Notes under the pieces: model-generated | What the model was told of the DNA's origin: nothing | Databases searched by the model: none | What the model saw: only the letters and a program-made list of their open reading frames with translations | Shown here: one piece after another, positions 1 to 7,489 of the stretch | Layout of the letters: every line of letters begins with the position of its first letter | How positions within the stretch are numbered: position 1 is the stretch's first letter | Source: NZQO01 sp964639255 | GTDB taxonomy: Bacteria; Bacteroidota; Bacteroidia; Flavobacteriales; Flavobacteriaceae | DNA: 38,871 nt | Assembly (NCBI GenBank): GCA_964639255.1 | Contig: CAZXDP010000020.1 | Span: forward strand, 1 to 38,871 | Reading direction: 5' to 3' | Made by a program: the position numbers and the translations under genes

Positions 1-212
1 CCTAATGAAGTTTCTAAGTATTGTTTAAAGTACTTATCTGAACTTTTACTAGAACCTTCAGCAATATTTGAAGGAATGAATACTGCACATCTATTCATTT
101 GCGATTTTAGCCCAAATTTTTCATCATCTGGAAATGTTTTCGTGGTCTTGTAGATTTCAGAAACCAAGGTCATACTTTCTTCCCATATTTTCAGTTTTTT
201 GAAATTATGCAT
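1..212 (-). CDS. Four helix bundle protein (S23/IVP family), 3' end outside window
   Basis: The reading frame opens with ATG at 212 and stays open to the window edge, giving about 70 residues that begin MHNFKKLKIW. It contains the family hallmark IPSNIAEGSS, also present in the complete paralogue at 1494-1847 (IPSNISEGAG). The family is named for 23S rRNA intervening-sequence proteins and forms small four-helix bundles; its biochemical role is unknown. The gene lies 36 bases downstream of the thiolase stop on the same strand, so it is probably cotranscribed as a tail of the beta-oxidation operon. The spacer between them is A/G-rich and resembles the degenerate repeats around the other copy. 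The family call is firm; function cannot be inferred. Confidence 0.85.
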   Translation of the reverse strand, partial: MHNFKKLKIWEESMTLVSEIYKTTKTFPDDEKFGLKSQMNRCAVFIPSNIAEGSSKSSDKYFKQYLETSL

Positions 213-248
213 ATCTAAATCTTGAATCTTACTTCTTGGCTCTAGCTT

Positions 249-1439
249 CTAATTGAGAAACTCATAAATACCGGCAGCACCTTGGCCTGTGCCCACGCAC
301 ATCGTTACCATGCCATACTTGCCTCCCATTTGGCGCTTACGCATCTCATCGAACAATTGAACCGATAGTTTCGCTCCTGTACATCCCAGCGGATGTCCTA
401 GTGCAATGGCCCCGCCATTCACGTTTACGATGTCCTTGTCGAGTCCCAAGTTTCTGATAACCGCCAACGATTGTGAAGCGAAAGCCTCATTGAGCTCGAT
501 AAGATCAATCTGATTTTGCGAAATACCGGCCTGCGATAACGCCTTCGGGATAGCCTTGATTGGCCCAATGCCCATAATGCGAGGTTCAACACCTACAGCC
601 GCATAGTTAACCAAACGTGCAACAGGTTCTAGATTTAGCTGCTTTACCATTTCTTCGCTCATCACCATCACAAATGCTGCCCCATCGCTCATTTGTGAGG
701 AATTGCCAGCGGTAACACTACCGCCTTCAGCAAAAACGGGACGTAGTTTTGAAAGCGCTTCCTTATTGGTATCTTTCCTGGGGCCCTCATCTTTTTCTAC
801 CGTGTATGACTTGGTTTCTTTCTTGCCAGATTCACCTACAAAGGTTTCTGAAACCTCAATGGGTACGATCTGGTCTTGGAATCGATTTTCCTCCTGAGCC
901 TTCAACGCTTTTTGGTGCGAATGGTAAGCAAATTCATCTTGATCTTCGCGCGATACGTCATATTCTTTCGCTACGGCTTCAGCAGTAAGTCCCATCCCCC
1001 AGTAATAATCTTCATTGCCCTCTTTCGCCAACTTGTAATCGGGCACGGGTTTATAGCCGCCCATGGGAATGTAGCTCATACTTTCTGAACCACCTGCGAT
1101 AATGCACTGCGCCATACCGCTCTGTATCTTAGCGGTAGCTATGGCGATAGTTTCGAGCCCTGAAGCACAATAGCGGTTTACCGTAACGCCTGGCACATCC
1201 TCGATTTTCAATCCCATCAAGGAAATGAGGCGGGCCATATTGAGGCCCTGTTCGGCTTCGGGCATGGCATTACCTACAATGACGTCATCAATTTGCTTTT
1301 TATCGAGCTCGGGGAGTTTCTCCATCATATACTGGATGGTTTCGGCTGCCAGTTCGTCTGGTCTCTTAAATCGGAATAGCCCCCGGGGTGCTTTCCCCAC
1401 GGCCGTTCTGTATGCTTTTACGATGTATGCTGTTTTCAT
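249..1439 (-). CDS. fadA: Acetyl-CoA C-acyltransferase (thiolase), beta-oxidation
   Basis: This 396-residue protein is a full-length thiolase that cleaves 3-ketoacyl-CoA with CoA in the last step of beta-oxidation. The acyl-accepting nucleophile is C91 in NRYCASGLE. The C-terminal active site shows GHPLGCTGA with H349 and CVGTGQG with C381, all in the expected places. The NEAFASQ motif is also intact. It is third in the operon after the MarR regulator and the HAD/ECH fusion, the usual partner that supplies its substrate. A four-helix-bundle gene (1494-1847) separates it from that partner, which is not part of the classical arrangement. A biosynthetic acetoacetyl-CoA thiolase is possible from sequence alone, but context favours degradation. 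Confidence 0.93.
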   Translation of the reverse strand: MKTAYIVKAYRTAVGKAPRGLFRFKRPDELAAETIQYMMEKLPELDKKQIDDVIVGNAMPEAEQGLNMARLISLMGLKIEDVPGVTVNRYCASGLETIAIATAKIQSGMAQCIIAGGSESMSYIPMGGYKPVPDYKLAKEGNEDYYWGMGLTAEAVAKEYDVSREDQDEFAYHSHQKALKAQEENRFQDQIVPIEVSETFVGESGKKETKSYTVEKDEGPRKDTNKEALSKLRPVFAEGGSVTAGNSSQMSDGAAFVMVMSEEMVKQLNLEPVARLVNYAAVGVEPRIMGIGPIKAIPKALSQAGISQNQIDLIELNEAFASQSLAVIRNLGLDKDIVNVNGGAIALGHPLGCTGAKLSVQLFDEMRKRQMGGKYGMVTMCVGTGQGAAGIYEFLN

Positions 1440-1440
1440 T

Positions 1441-1476
1441 TCTTAGATTTTAGATATTAGACGTGAGATTTGAGAT
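1441..1476. repeat. Degenerate AGATATGAGA-like repeat, left of four-helix-bundle gene
   Basis: The spacer between the thiolase start and the four-helix-bundle stop contains TTAGATATTAGACGTGAGAT followed by TTGAGAT, a degenerate run of the AGAT-x-TGAGA unit seen more cleanly at 1861-1884 on the other side of the same gene. It is AT/purine-rich and may be only low-complexity sequence, but its placement on both sides of the gene suggests a boundary. Confidence 0.45.
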
Positions 1477-1493
1477 GGCTCACTACTACATCC

Positions 1494-1847
1494 TTATTTT
1501 GAAAATTTCTTTATTAATGTGTAATTTATTTTTTGAACCTCAATCAAGTTTTCAATAAGTGGATTTACTTTTTCTTTTTGCACCAAATTCAAGCGATAGG
1601 AAAGAATTAATTGGGTCAATAATTCGTTTGAAGAACCACTGGCAATACCCAAAAAATTTTTGAATTCGCCATCCGTATTTCTTCCAGCACCTTCAGAAAT
1701 ATTTGAAGGAATTGACACTGCGCTTTTTCTGATTTGACTGGTCAGTCCATATTTCTCCTCTGCTGGGAATTCGGAAGAAAGTTTATAGACATCTACGGTT
1801 AAGTCCATTGCTTTGTGCCATATTTTCAATTCTTGGAAGTTGTGCAT
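1494..1847 (-). CDS. Four helix bundle protein (S23/IVP family)
   Basis: This complete 117-residue protein begins MHNFQELKIWHKAMDL and contains the family core SIPSNISEGAGR. It is the usual length for the 23S rRNA intervening-sequence-protein family, which folds as four helices and assembles as a ring in solved relatives. No enzyme motif is visible. It sits inside the beta-oxidation operon between the HAD/ECH gene and thiolase, and is flanked by degenerate AGATATGAGA repeats. A diverged second copy lies at the window edge downstream of thiolase. The placement suggests insertion of a repeat-bounded cassette. Annotating it as an rRNA-associated protein would be misleading, because no rRNA is nearby. 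Confidence 0.88.
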   Translation of the reverse strand: MHNFQELKIWHKAMDLTVDVYKLSSEFPAEEKYGLTSQIRKSAVSIPSNISEGAGRNTDGEFKNFLGIASGSSNELLTQLILSYRLNLVQKEKVNPLIENLIEVQKINYTLIKKFSK

Positions 1848-1860
1848 TTTTTTAGGTTTT

Positions 1861-1978
1861 AGATATGAGAAATAAGATATGAGATTTAAATTATATTAAT
1901 AGATTTAAAAAAACTTAACCACATATATTCATTTTATTACTATTCTGTTTTAAACGCTTAGTCTCATATCTCACATCT
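1861..1978. repeat. AGATATGAGA direct and inverted repeats
   Basis: AGATATGAGA occurs at 1861-1870 and again at 1875-1884, a 14-nt period. The exact inverse TCTCATATCT occurs at 1962-1971, with a one-mismatch overlapping copy TCTCACATCT at 1969-1978. The AT-rich interior has no ORF. This inverted pair lies immediately upstream of the four-helix-bundle gene and just beyond the stop of the HAD/ECH gene. It could be a cassette boundary, a protein-binding site or a weak cruciform. Confidence 0.55.
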
Positions 1979-1994
1979 TAAGTCTGTGGTCTAA

Positions 1995-4403
1995 TCAATT
2001 TCTCAGTGGCTTGTTCTTCTGAATCATATGTTGCAATCTTTCGAGAGTTTTGCGTTCGCCACACAAACTTAAAAATGCCTCTCGCTCCAAATCTAGCAGG
2101 TATTGTTCGCTTACCTGTTGCGGTTCGCTAAGATCTCCACCAGACATTACGTACGCGAGTTTGTTCGCAATTTTCTTATCGTGTTCACTAATATAGTTAC
2201 CGGCAAACATTTGATCGGTACCTACCAAGAAGGGCCCCAAGGCCTGTTTTCCCAATACCTTAATATCGGTACGTTCAATAGGTTTGGTATATCCTTGTTC
2301 GGCCATCATTTTCGCTACTTCCTTGGCTGCAGCAATACGCCTATTTTTATTGACGATTACAATGTCTTTTCCAGATTTTAAGATGTTGGTATCAAAAGCT
2401 TCGTGGGCCGAGGTGGATACTTTTGCCATACCTATGGTGAGAAAATGCTCCCTGAGAATGTTCATCTCCACATCCCCTTCGTGAAATTCATCTTGTGCCC
2501 GGACCGTCATTTCCTTGCTACCGCCCCCACCGGGGATGACACCTACGCCAAATTCTACCAAGCCGATGTAACTTTCGGCCGATGCTACCACCCGATCTGC
2601 GTGCAAGACCAATTCGCAGCCACCCCCAAGGGTCATCCCATGCGGCGCGACAACTACTGGGATGGAGGAGTAGCGCACCCGCATACAGGTATCTTGAAAA
2701 TATTTGACCGCTGCATTTAATTCGTCATATTCCTGCTCAACAGCCATCATGAAAATCATCCCAACATTGGCGCCTACCGAAAAATTCTTGCCTTCGTTGG
2801 CGATGACAATTCCGTCGTAGCTCTTTTCGGCGATATCGATAGCTTTATTGATACCGCTAAGCACATCGCCCCCAATACTATTCATCTTGCTCACAAACTC
2901 AACATTGAGGATGCCGTCGCCAAGGTCTTCTACAACCACACCGCTATTTTTCCATACTTCCTTGCTTTTTCGAATATTATCGAGCAGGATGTAGCTGTCT
3001 TGACCGGGTATTTTAACGTGCGTTTTCTCTGGAATTCCGTAGTAATAGGTATTTCCCTCACGAATGTCATAAAAATTCTCTACTCCCGCATCTAGCATAT
3101 CTTGAACCCAAGAAGCCGGTTTTTTATCCAGCGCCTCGATAAGTTCGATTCCCTTCTTAACTCCTATAGCGTCCCAAATTTCAAAGGGGCCGTGCTCCCA
3201 GCCAAAACCGGCGCGCATGGCGGCATCAATTTTATAGAGTTCATCGGTAATTTCTGGGATACGCTTAGACACATAAGCAAATAGGGCGCCAAAGTTTTTC
3301 CGGTAAAATTCACCAGCTTTATCCTCGCCATTGACTAATATTTCAAACCGATCGGCAACCTTGTCAATACTCTTGGTTTTTCCCAGAGTGTCAAAATTGG
3401 CGCTCTTTTTTTCGCGGTATTCCATTGTTTCAAGATCGAGGGATAGAATTTCAGAATTTCCCTTGTCATCCTTTACCTTCTTGTAAAATCCTTGTCCGCT
3501 TTTACTGCCCAGCCATTCCTTTTCCATCATCGTGCTGATGAAATTGGGAATTTCGAAAATATCGTGCTCTTCGTCTTCGGGCACATTTTTATGAATACCT
3601 TCTGCTACGTGCACCAATGTGTCAAGTCCAACCACATCTACCGTTCGAAAGGTGGCGCTTTTTGGCCTGCCAATAACGGGGCCGGTGAGCTTATCTACCT
3701 CTTCTACGGTAAGCCCCATTTCCTTAACTTGGTGGAAAAGGCTTTGAATTCCAAAAATCCCAATTCGGTTGCCTATAAAGGCGGGCGTGTCCTTGGCCAC
3801 GATTGCGGTCTTGCCCAAAAACTTTTCGCCATATTCATTTAAAAATTCTAAAACTTCGGGGTCTGTTTTTGGACCGGGGATGATCTCAAAGAGCTCGAGG
3901 TAGCGGGGCGGATTGAAAAAATGCGTTCCGCAGAAATGCTTTTGGAAGTCCTCGCTTCGACCCTCGCTCATTTGCTGGATGGGAATGCCTGAAGTGTTAG
4001 TGGTAATAAGGGTTTCCGGCTTGCGGTGCTGTTCCAGTTTCTCAAATACCTGTTTTTTGATGTCCAACCGTTCTACGACTACTTCTATAATCCAATCGGC
4101 TTCCTTCACCTTGGCAATATCATCTTCCATATTGCCCGTGGTAATTCGCGATCGAAATTTTTTGTGGTAGAGGGGCGCTGGTTTTGATTTAATGGCTTCT
4201 TCCAGCGATTGGTTTACAATACGGTTTCGCACTTGCGCATCTTCCAAGGTAAGGCCCTTTTTCTTCTCGGCCTCGGTAAGCTCGCGCGGAACGATGTCGA
4301 GTAAGAGCACCTCGACGCCAATATTGGCGAAATGGCACGCAATACCGCTTCCCATAATGCCCGAACCGATTACCGCTACTTTGTTAATTCTTCTTTTTGA
4401 CAT
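1995..4403 (-). CDS. fadN: 3-hydroxyacyl-CoA dehydrogenase / enoyl-CoA hydratase fusion (FadN-like order)
   Basis: This 802-residue bifunctional beta-oxidation enzyme begins with a Rossmann NAD-binding motif, VAVIGSGIMGSGIA (residues 8-21). A dehydrogenase active-site region THFFNPPRYLELFEI follows near residue 160. The crotonase half is C-terminal: GKNFSVGANVG near 535 forms the oxyanion side, and GGGCE near 600 and EFGVGVIPGGGG near 622 supply the acid/base glutamates. The dehydrogenase-then-hydratase order matches Bacillus FadN rather than E. coli FadB, where the hydratase is N-terminal. The start lies one base beyond the MarR stop, so the two are surely cotranscribed. It hydrates enoyl-CoA and oxidises the 3-hydroxyacyl-CoA for the downstream thiolase. 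The symbol is by analogy. Confidence 0.9.
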   Translation of the reverse strand: MSKRRINKVAVIGSGIMGSGIACHFANIGVEVLLLDIVPRELTEAEKKKGLTLEDAQVRNRIVNQSLEEAIKSKPAPLYHKKFRSRITTGNMEDDIAKVKEADWIIEVVVERLDIKKQVFEKLEQHRKPETLITTNTSGIPIQQMSEGRSEDFQKHFCGTHFFNPPRYLELFEIIPGPKTDPEVLEFLNEYGEKFLGKTAIVAKDTPAFIGNRIGIFGIQSLFHQVKEMGLTVEEVDKLTGPVIGRPKSATFRTVDVVGLDTLVHVAEGIHKNVPEDEEHDIFEIPNFISTMMEKEWLGSKSGQGFYKKVKDDKGNSEILSLDLETMEYREKKSANFDTLGKTKSIDKVADRFEILVNGEDKAGEFYRKNFGALFAYVSKRIPEITDELYKIDAAMRAGFGWEHGPFEIWDAIGVKKGIELIEALDKKPASWVQDMLDAGVENFYDIREGNTYYYGIPEKTHVKIPGQDSYILLDNIRKSKEVWKNSGVVVEDLGDGILNVEFVSKMNSIGGDVLSGINKAIDIAEKSYDGIVIANEGKNFSVGANVGMIFMMAVEQEYDELNAAVKYFQDTCMRVRYSSIPVVVAPHGMTLGGGCELVLHADRVVASAESYIGLVEFGVGVIPGGGGSKEMTVRAQDEFHEGDVEMNILREHFLTIGMAKVSTSAHEAFDTNILKSGKDIVIVNKNRRIAAAKEVAKMMAEQGYTKPIERTDIKVLGKQALGPFLVGTDQMFAGNYISEHDKKIANKLAYVMSGGDLSEPQQVSEQYLLDLEREAFLSLCGERKTLERLQHMIQKNKPLRN

Positions 4404-4404
4404 A

Positions 4405-4857
4405 TTATGCTGAATTTTTCTGTGTAGTGTATATTTTCTTTGAATGGATCAATTCTAAAATCGTGTTAGCCACTTTTTTGAATGTTTGCAAGTCTTCTTC
4501 GGAAACATGCTCCCGAACCACCTCATCGAACTGTAGCACCACATTCTTCGAAAACTCGCGCATCTCCTTCCCGAAAGGGGTGAGATGGATAAGAACGCCG
4601 CGACCGTCCTGCGGATTCGGCTTACGTTCAATCAAACCTTTCGCCTCCATGGCCTTCAAAGTGCGTGATAGGCTTGTAGCTTCCATCCCCATCTTGGGTC
4701 CCAAAGCCGTTGAAGGTGTGCCCTCGTCAGGATCGATACTAATTAGGGCAAACCCTGTGGCCATGGTACTGTCCTTCTTGCCAGCTTCCTCATTGTACAT
4801 TTTTTGCACGCCCATCCAAGTGGAGCGCAGTATATAGTCGATGGTTTTTTCTTTCAA
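4405..4857 (-). CDS. MarR family transcriptional regulator of the beta-oxidation operon
   Basis: This 150-residue winged-helix regulator shows the MarR core, with TSLSRTLKAMEAKGLIERKPNPQD as recognition helix and wing lead-in, followed by DGRGVLIHLTPFGKEM (the DxR...LT wing signature). It is the first gene of the operon, with one base between its stop and the HAD/ECH start. MarR proteins usually bind short palindromes and are released by small ligands. Here the likely ligand is an acyl-CoA, by analogy with other beta-oxidation MarR or TetR repressors. A 14-bp palindrome at 4902-4915 over the predicted -33 region suggests autoregulation of the whole operon. The ligand is inferred from context only. 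Confidence 0.88.
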   Translation of the reverse strand: MKEKTIDYILRSTWMGVQKMYNEEAGKKDSTMATGFALISIDPDEGTPSTALGPKMGMEATSLSRTLKAMEAKGLIERKPNPQDGRGVLIHLTPFGKEMREFSKNVVLQFDEVVREHVSEEDLQTFKKVANTILELIHSKKIYTTQKNSA

Positions 4858-4883
4858 AAAAGCTATTTTTTATATGCGACTAC

Positions 4884-4891
4884 CAAAGATA
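4884..4891 (-). promoter_or_regulatory. Promoter -7 element of MarR-fad operon
   Basis: On the minus strand this reads TATCTTTG, an exact match to the Bacteroidetes TAnnTTTG -7 consensus, 26 bases upstream of the MarR start codon. No clear TTTG -33 box is seen; the palindrome at 4902-4915 occupies that position. Confidence 0.6.
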
Positions 4892-4901
4892 CATAAATAT
4901 G

Positions 4902-4915
4902 TTATGCACGCATAA
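4902..4915. promoter_or_regulatory. Palindromic operator candidate for MarR regulator
   Basis: TTATGC-AC-GCATAA is an inverted repeat with perfect 6-bp arms and a 2-bp centre. It sits 10 bp upstream of the TATCTTTG element of the MarR gene, over the -33 region, where a bound dimer would block the sigma factor. Size and symmetry fit MarR operators. Occupancy is inferred. Confidence 0.55.
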
Positions 4916-5002
4916 TAAATATGTATTAATTTATTGTAAAAACCCAACTGAAATTTTGATGACAAACCGGCGATCTTTCGATGGAGGGGTAAACCTTAAT
5001 TT

Positions 5003-5551
5003 ATGAGAAATTTTTTCTACTTAGTATGCATCGTGTTGACATGTATGTCGTGCAACAACGATGACGATTCAAACAATGAGGAAGGACCCATCACCGATCT
5101 TCCCGAACAACAAGCCTCCTTTTCTGTCCAGGGCACAGCCACTGGTAATTTTACCTTTACACCCAATGAGTTTGATGCGTTTCCAGGGGGGTCAGGGGAA
5201 ATCGACCTTAACTTGGAAGAGGCCGATTTGTACCGAATGGAGATTTCCTTATTAGGTGATGAAGGCTATGAAGTAGGCACGGTTATTACCCTCGAGGTAA
5301 GTGATGACGTGAAAACTAACGAGATAACCTTTGTATTTGAAGAATTTACCACCGCTCATGGACAGTTCTTCGACTCGTTGGCTGGCGGTACTGTTACCAT
5401 TACCAGTAACAGGGATTATGAAATTCAAGGAGGCCAATTCTCTGGCATTCTCTTGAGCGGCGATGTGAGCTTTACAGCCGAAGATGACGATGGAAACCGA
5501 ATTACGGTAACAGGGAGCTTTACTGATTTTCGGGTGTTAACCCAGGGATAG
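5003..5551 (+). CDS. Putative surface-exposed lipoprotein of unknown function
   Basis: This 182-residue protein has a short lipoprotein signal with lipobox TCMSC and acylated cysteine C17. The mature N-terminus is very acidic (NNDDDSNNEEG), resembling the Bacteroidetes lipoprotein export signal that sends lipoproteins to the cell surface. The body is rich in beta-forming, acidic sequence with no motif I recognise. It is monocistronic: the MarR gene diverges on the left and a strong bidirectional terminator follows. Its proximity to fatty-acid genes may be incidental. I can support lipoprotein localisation but not a function. Confidence 0.8.
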   Translation: MRNFFYLVCIVLTCMSCNNDDDSNNEEGPITDLPEQQASFSVQGTATGNFTFTPNEFDAFPGGSGEIDLNLEEADLYRMEISLLGDEGYEVGTVITLEVSDDVKTNEITFVFEEFTTAHGQFFDSLAGGTVTITSNRDYEIQGGQFSGILLSGDVSFTAEDDDGNRITVTGSFTDFRVLTQG

Positions 5552-5563
5552 CCCGTAGTATGA

Positions 5564-5590
5564 AAAAAGCGGCCCTATCGGCCGCTTTTT
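5564..5590. terminator. Bidirectional intrinsic terminator
   Basis: An 11-bp stem (AAAAAGCGGCC with GGCCGCTTTTT) encloses a 5-nt loop and has a T run on either strand. It lies between the convergent lipoprotein gene and the acyl-CoA synthetase gene and can serve both. Confidence 0.9.
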
Positions 5591-5599
5591 CCATTGAGA

Positions 5600-7378
5600 T
5601 CATTTTCTTTCGTAAAGTTTTTCGTAGAGCTCCTGGTATTTTTCCTTGATTACCTTTCGTTTCATTTTCATGGTGGGGGTAAGGTGCCCACTTTCTATGC
5701 TCCAAATATCCGGGGTAAGTTCAAATTTCTTTATTTTTTCCCATTGTCCGAAGCGTTCGTTGTAAAAGTCAATCTCCTTTTGGATACGCTTAATCAAGGT
5801 TTCATCCTGTACCATTTCATGGGTATCGGTAGGTAAATTGCGCCCTTTCTTGGCACCCCATTCCTTTACGAACTCAAAATCGGGCTGGATAAGGGCTGCT
5901 GGCATCTTTTCCCCTTCGCCTACCACCATGATTTGCTCTATAAAACGCGATTGCTTCATCACATTCTCGATAAGTTGCGGGGCCACGTACTTGCCGCCGC
6001 TGGTTTTGAACATTTCTTTTTTACGGTCTGTGATTTTTAAAAACCCTTCAGAATCCAACTCGCCTATGTCACCGGTATGGAAATAACCATCCTTAAGAAC
6101 CTCATCGGTTTTCTCCCGGTCTTTGTAATACCCGCACATTACCTGCGGACCCTTCACCAAAATCTCACCATCGTCGGCGATTTTGACTTCCGTTTTCTTT
6201 ATGGGTTTACCTACGGTTCCTATTTTGAAACCTCCGTTGCGCATATCGTTTACCGAAACAACGGGCGATGTTTCGGTGAGGCCATATCCTTCCATAACGG
6301 GAATTTCAGCAGCATTGAACACCCTTGCCAAACGGGGCTGTAAAGCAGCGCTTCCAGAGGCGATGGCTTTCAAGTTCCCACCAAGTGCTTCTTGCCATTT
6401 ACTGAAAATCAACTTACGTGCAAGCTTGAGCTTGGTTTCGTACCACCAACCATTCTGTCCGTAGGGTTCGTATTCCAGACCCAGTTCAATCGCCCAGAAA
6501 AACAATTTTTTCTTGATACCGGTAAGATCTGCTCCCTTGGCATAGATTTTATCGTATACTTTTTCCAAAAGTCGGGGTACGGCGCTCATCACCTCTGGTT
6601 TCACCTCCTTAAGGTTATCGCTTATGGTCTCCAAACTTTCTGCAAAATGAATTTCTACCCCACAGTATTGATACATATATTGAAGCATACGCTCATAAAT
6701 ATGGCAGACCGGTAAGAAACTAAGGGCGGTTGACCTTCCAGGTACGATGGGCAACCGTTCTGAACTGTACTTGGCGTTGGTGGCGATATTTTTATGGGAT
6801 AGCATTACTCCCTTGGGTCTTCCCGTGGTACCCGAAGTATAGATAAGGGTAGCCAAGTCGTCTTCCTGTATGGCTTCTTTTCGTTTTTCAACTTCATCCT
6901 GGTTGCCGGTGTCTTTCCCCATTTCCAGCACCTCGTTCCAGTTTTTGGCACCTTCTATCTCATCGAAGGTGTATACCTCTTGCAACGAAGGCACATTTGC
7001 CTTGATGGCCATTACCTTGTCGTACACCTCCTTGCAGGAAACGAAGCAAAATTTCGATTCGCTATGGTTCAGGACGTATTCATATTCATCTTCTGAAATA
7101 GTCGGATAAATAGGCACATCTTGAGCTCCCGTTTGCATAATGCCAATGTCGCAAACATTCCATTCGGTACGGTTGGTCATTGAAATTATGGCTACTTTAT
7201 CGTTTGGCGCTATTCCCATTTTTATAAGGGCCCGGCTAAGCGCATTGGCTCGGTCTATATATTCCTGAGTGGATGTAGGCGTCCACGTTTCCTTGTATTT
7301 CGTAACTAGGGCGCGTTGTTGAGGATAGTTTTCCAGTTGGTAATAGGGAAAGTCAAAAAGTCGTTTCGGATCGGTCAT
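5600..7378 (-). CDS. fadD: Long-chain fatty acid--CoA ligase (AMP-forming)
   Basis: This 592-residue ANL-superfamily enzyme activates long-chain fatty acids through an acyl-adenylate to acyl-CoA, feeding beta-oxidation. The phosphate loop YTSGTTGRPKGVMLSHK lies near residue 180, GYGLTETSP near 363, YFHTGDIG near 430 and DRKKEMFKTSGGKYV near 450, the hinge and core motifs of long-chain ligases. I start at MTDPKRLFDF, the usual N-terminus of flavobacterial homologues, instead of an ATG nine codons upstream. There is no signal peptide or TM segment, so it is cytoplasmic or membrane-associated. It is separate from the MarR operon, with a perfect palindrome upstream at 7424-7439. Confidence 0.92.
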   Translation of the reverse strand: MTDPKRLFDFPYYQLENYPQQRALVTKYKETWTPTSTQEYIDRANALSRALIKMGIAPNDKVAIISMTNRTEWNVCDIGIMQTGAQDVPIYPTISEDEYEYVLNHSESKFCFVSCKEVYDKVMAIKANVPSLQEVYTFDEIEGAKNWNEVLEMGKDTGNQDEVEKRKEAIQEDDLATLIYTSGTTGRPKGVMLSHKNIATNAKYSSERLPIVPGRSTALSFLPVCHIYERMLQYMYQYCGVEIHFAESLETISDNLKEVKPEVMSAVPRLLEKVYDKIYAKGADLTGIKKKLFFWAIELGLEYEPYGQNGWWYETKLKLARKLIFSKWQEALGGNLKAIASGSAALQPRLARVFNAAEIPVMEGYGLTETSPVVSVNDMRNGGFKIGTVGKPIKKTEVKIADDGEILVKGPQVMCGYYKDREKTDEVLKDGYFHTGDIGELDSEGFLKITDRKKEMFKTSGGKYVAPQLIENVMKQSRFIEQIMVVGEGEKMPAALIQPDFEFVKEWGAKKGRNLPTDTHEMVQDETLIKRIQKEIDFYNERFGQWEKIKKFELTPDIWSIESGHLTPTMKMKRKVIKEKYQELYEKLYERK

Positions 7379-7423
7379 AGTATAAGGGTTCTTGTAGCAA
7401 TGCAAAATAGAAAAAAATATTCA

Positions 7424-7439
7424 TTTTTACGCGTAAAAA
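7424..7439. promoter_or_regulatory. Perfect 16-bp palindrome upstream of acyl-CoA ligase
   Basis: TTTTTACGCGTAAAAA is fully self-complementary. It lies 45 bp upstream of the ligase start and 14 bp upstream of a minus-strand TATTTTG (7403-7409), a near match to the -7 consensus. It could be an operator for a dimeric repressor. Its A-tract also abuts the hairpin terminating the neighbouring peptidase gene, so a purely structural origin is possible. Confidence 0.4.
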
Positions 7440-7466
7440 AAGAGAGTACCTGCTGCTACTCTCTTT
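7439..7466. terminator. Intrinsic terminator after M14 peptidase gene
   Basis: A 10-bp stem (AAAGAGAGTA paired with TACTCTCTTT) has an 8-nt loop. Read on the minus strand it ends in a run of seven or more T residues, 24 bases downstream of the peptidase stop codon. Confidence 0.8.
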
Positions 7467-7489
7467 GGAAGTGTTGTTGATAAGAAGGC

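Noticed and set aside
1861..1978. CRISPR-like or IS terminal repeat interpretation of AGATATGAGA repeats
   Set aside because: Repeats are only 10 nt, irregularly spaced and lack spacers or a transposase.
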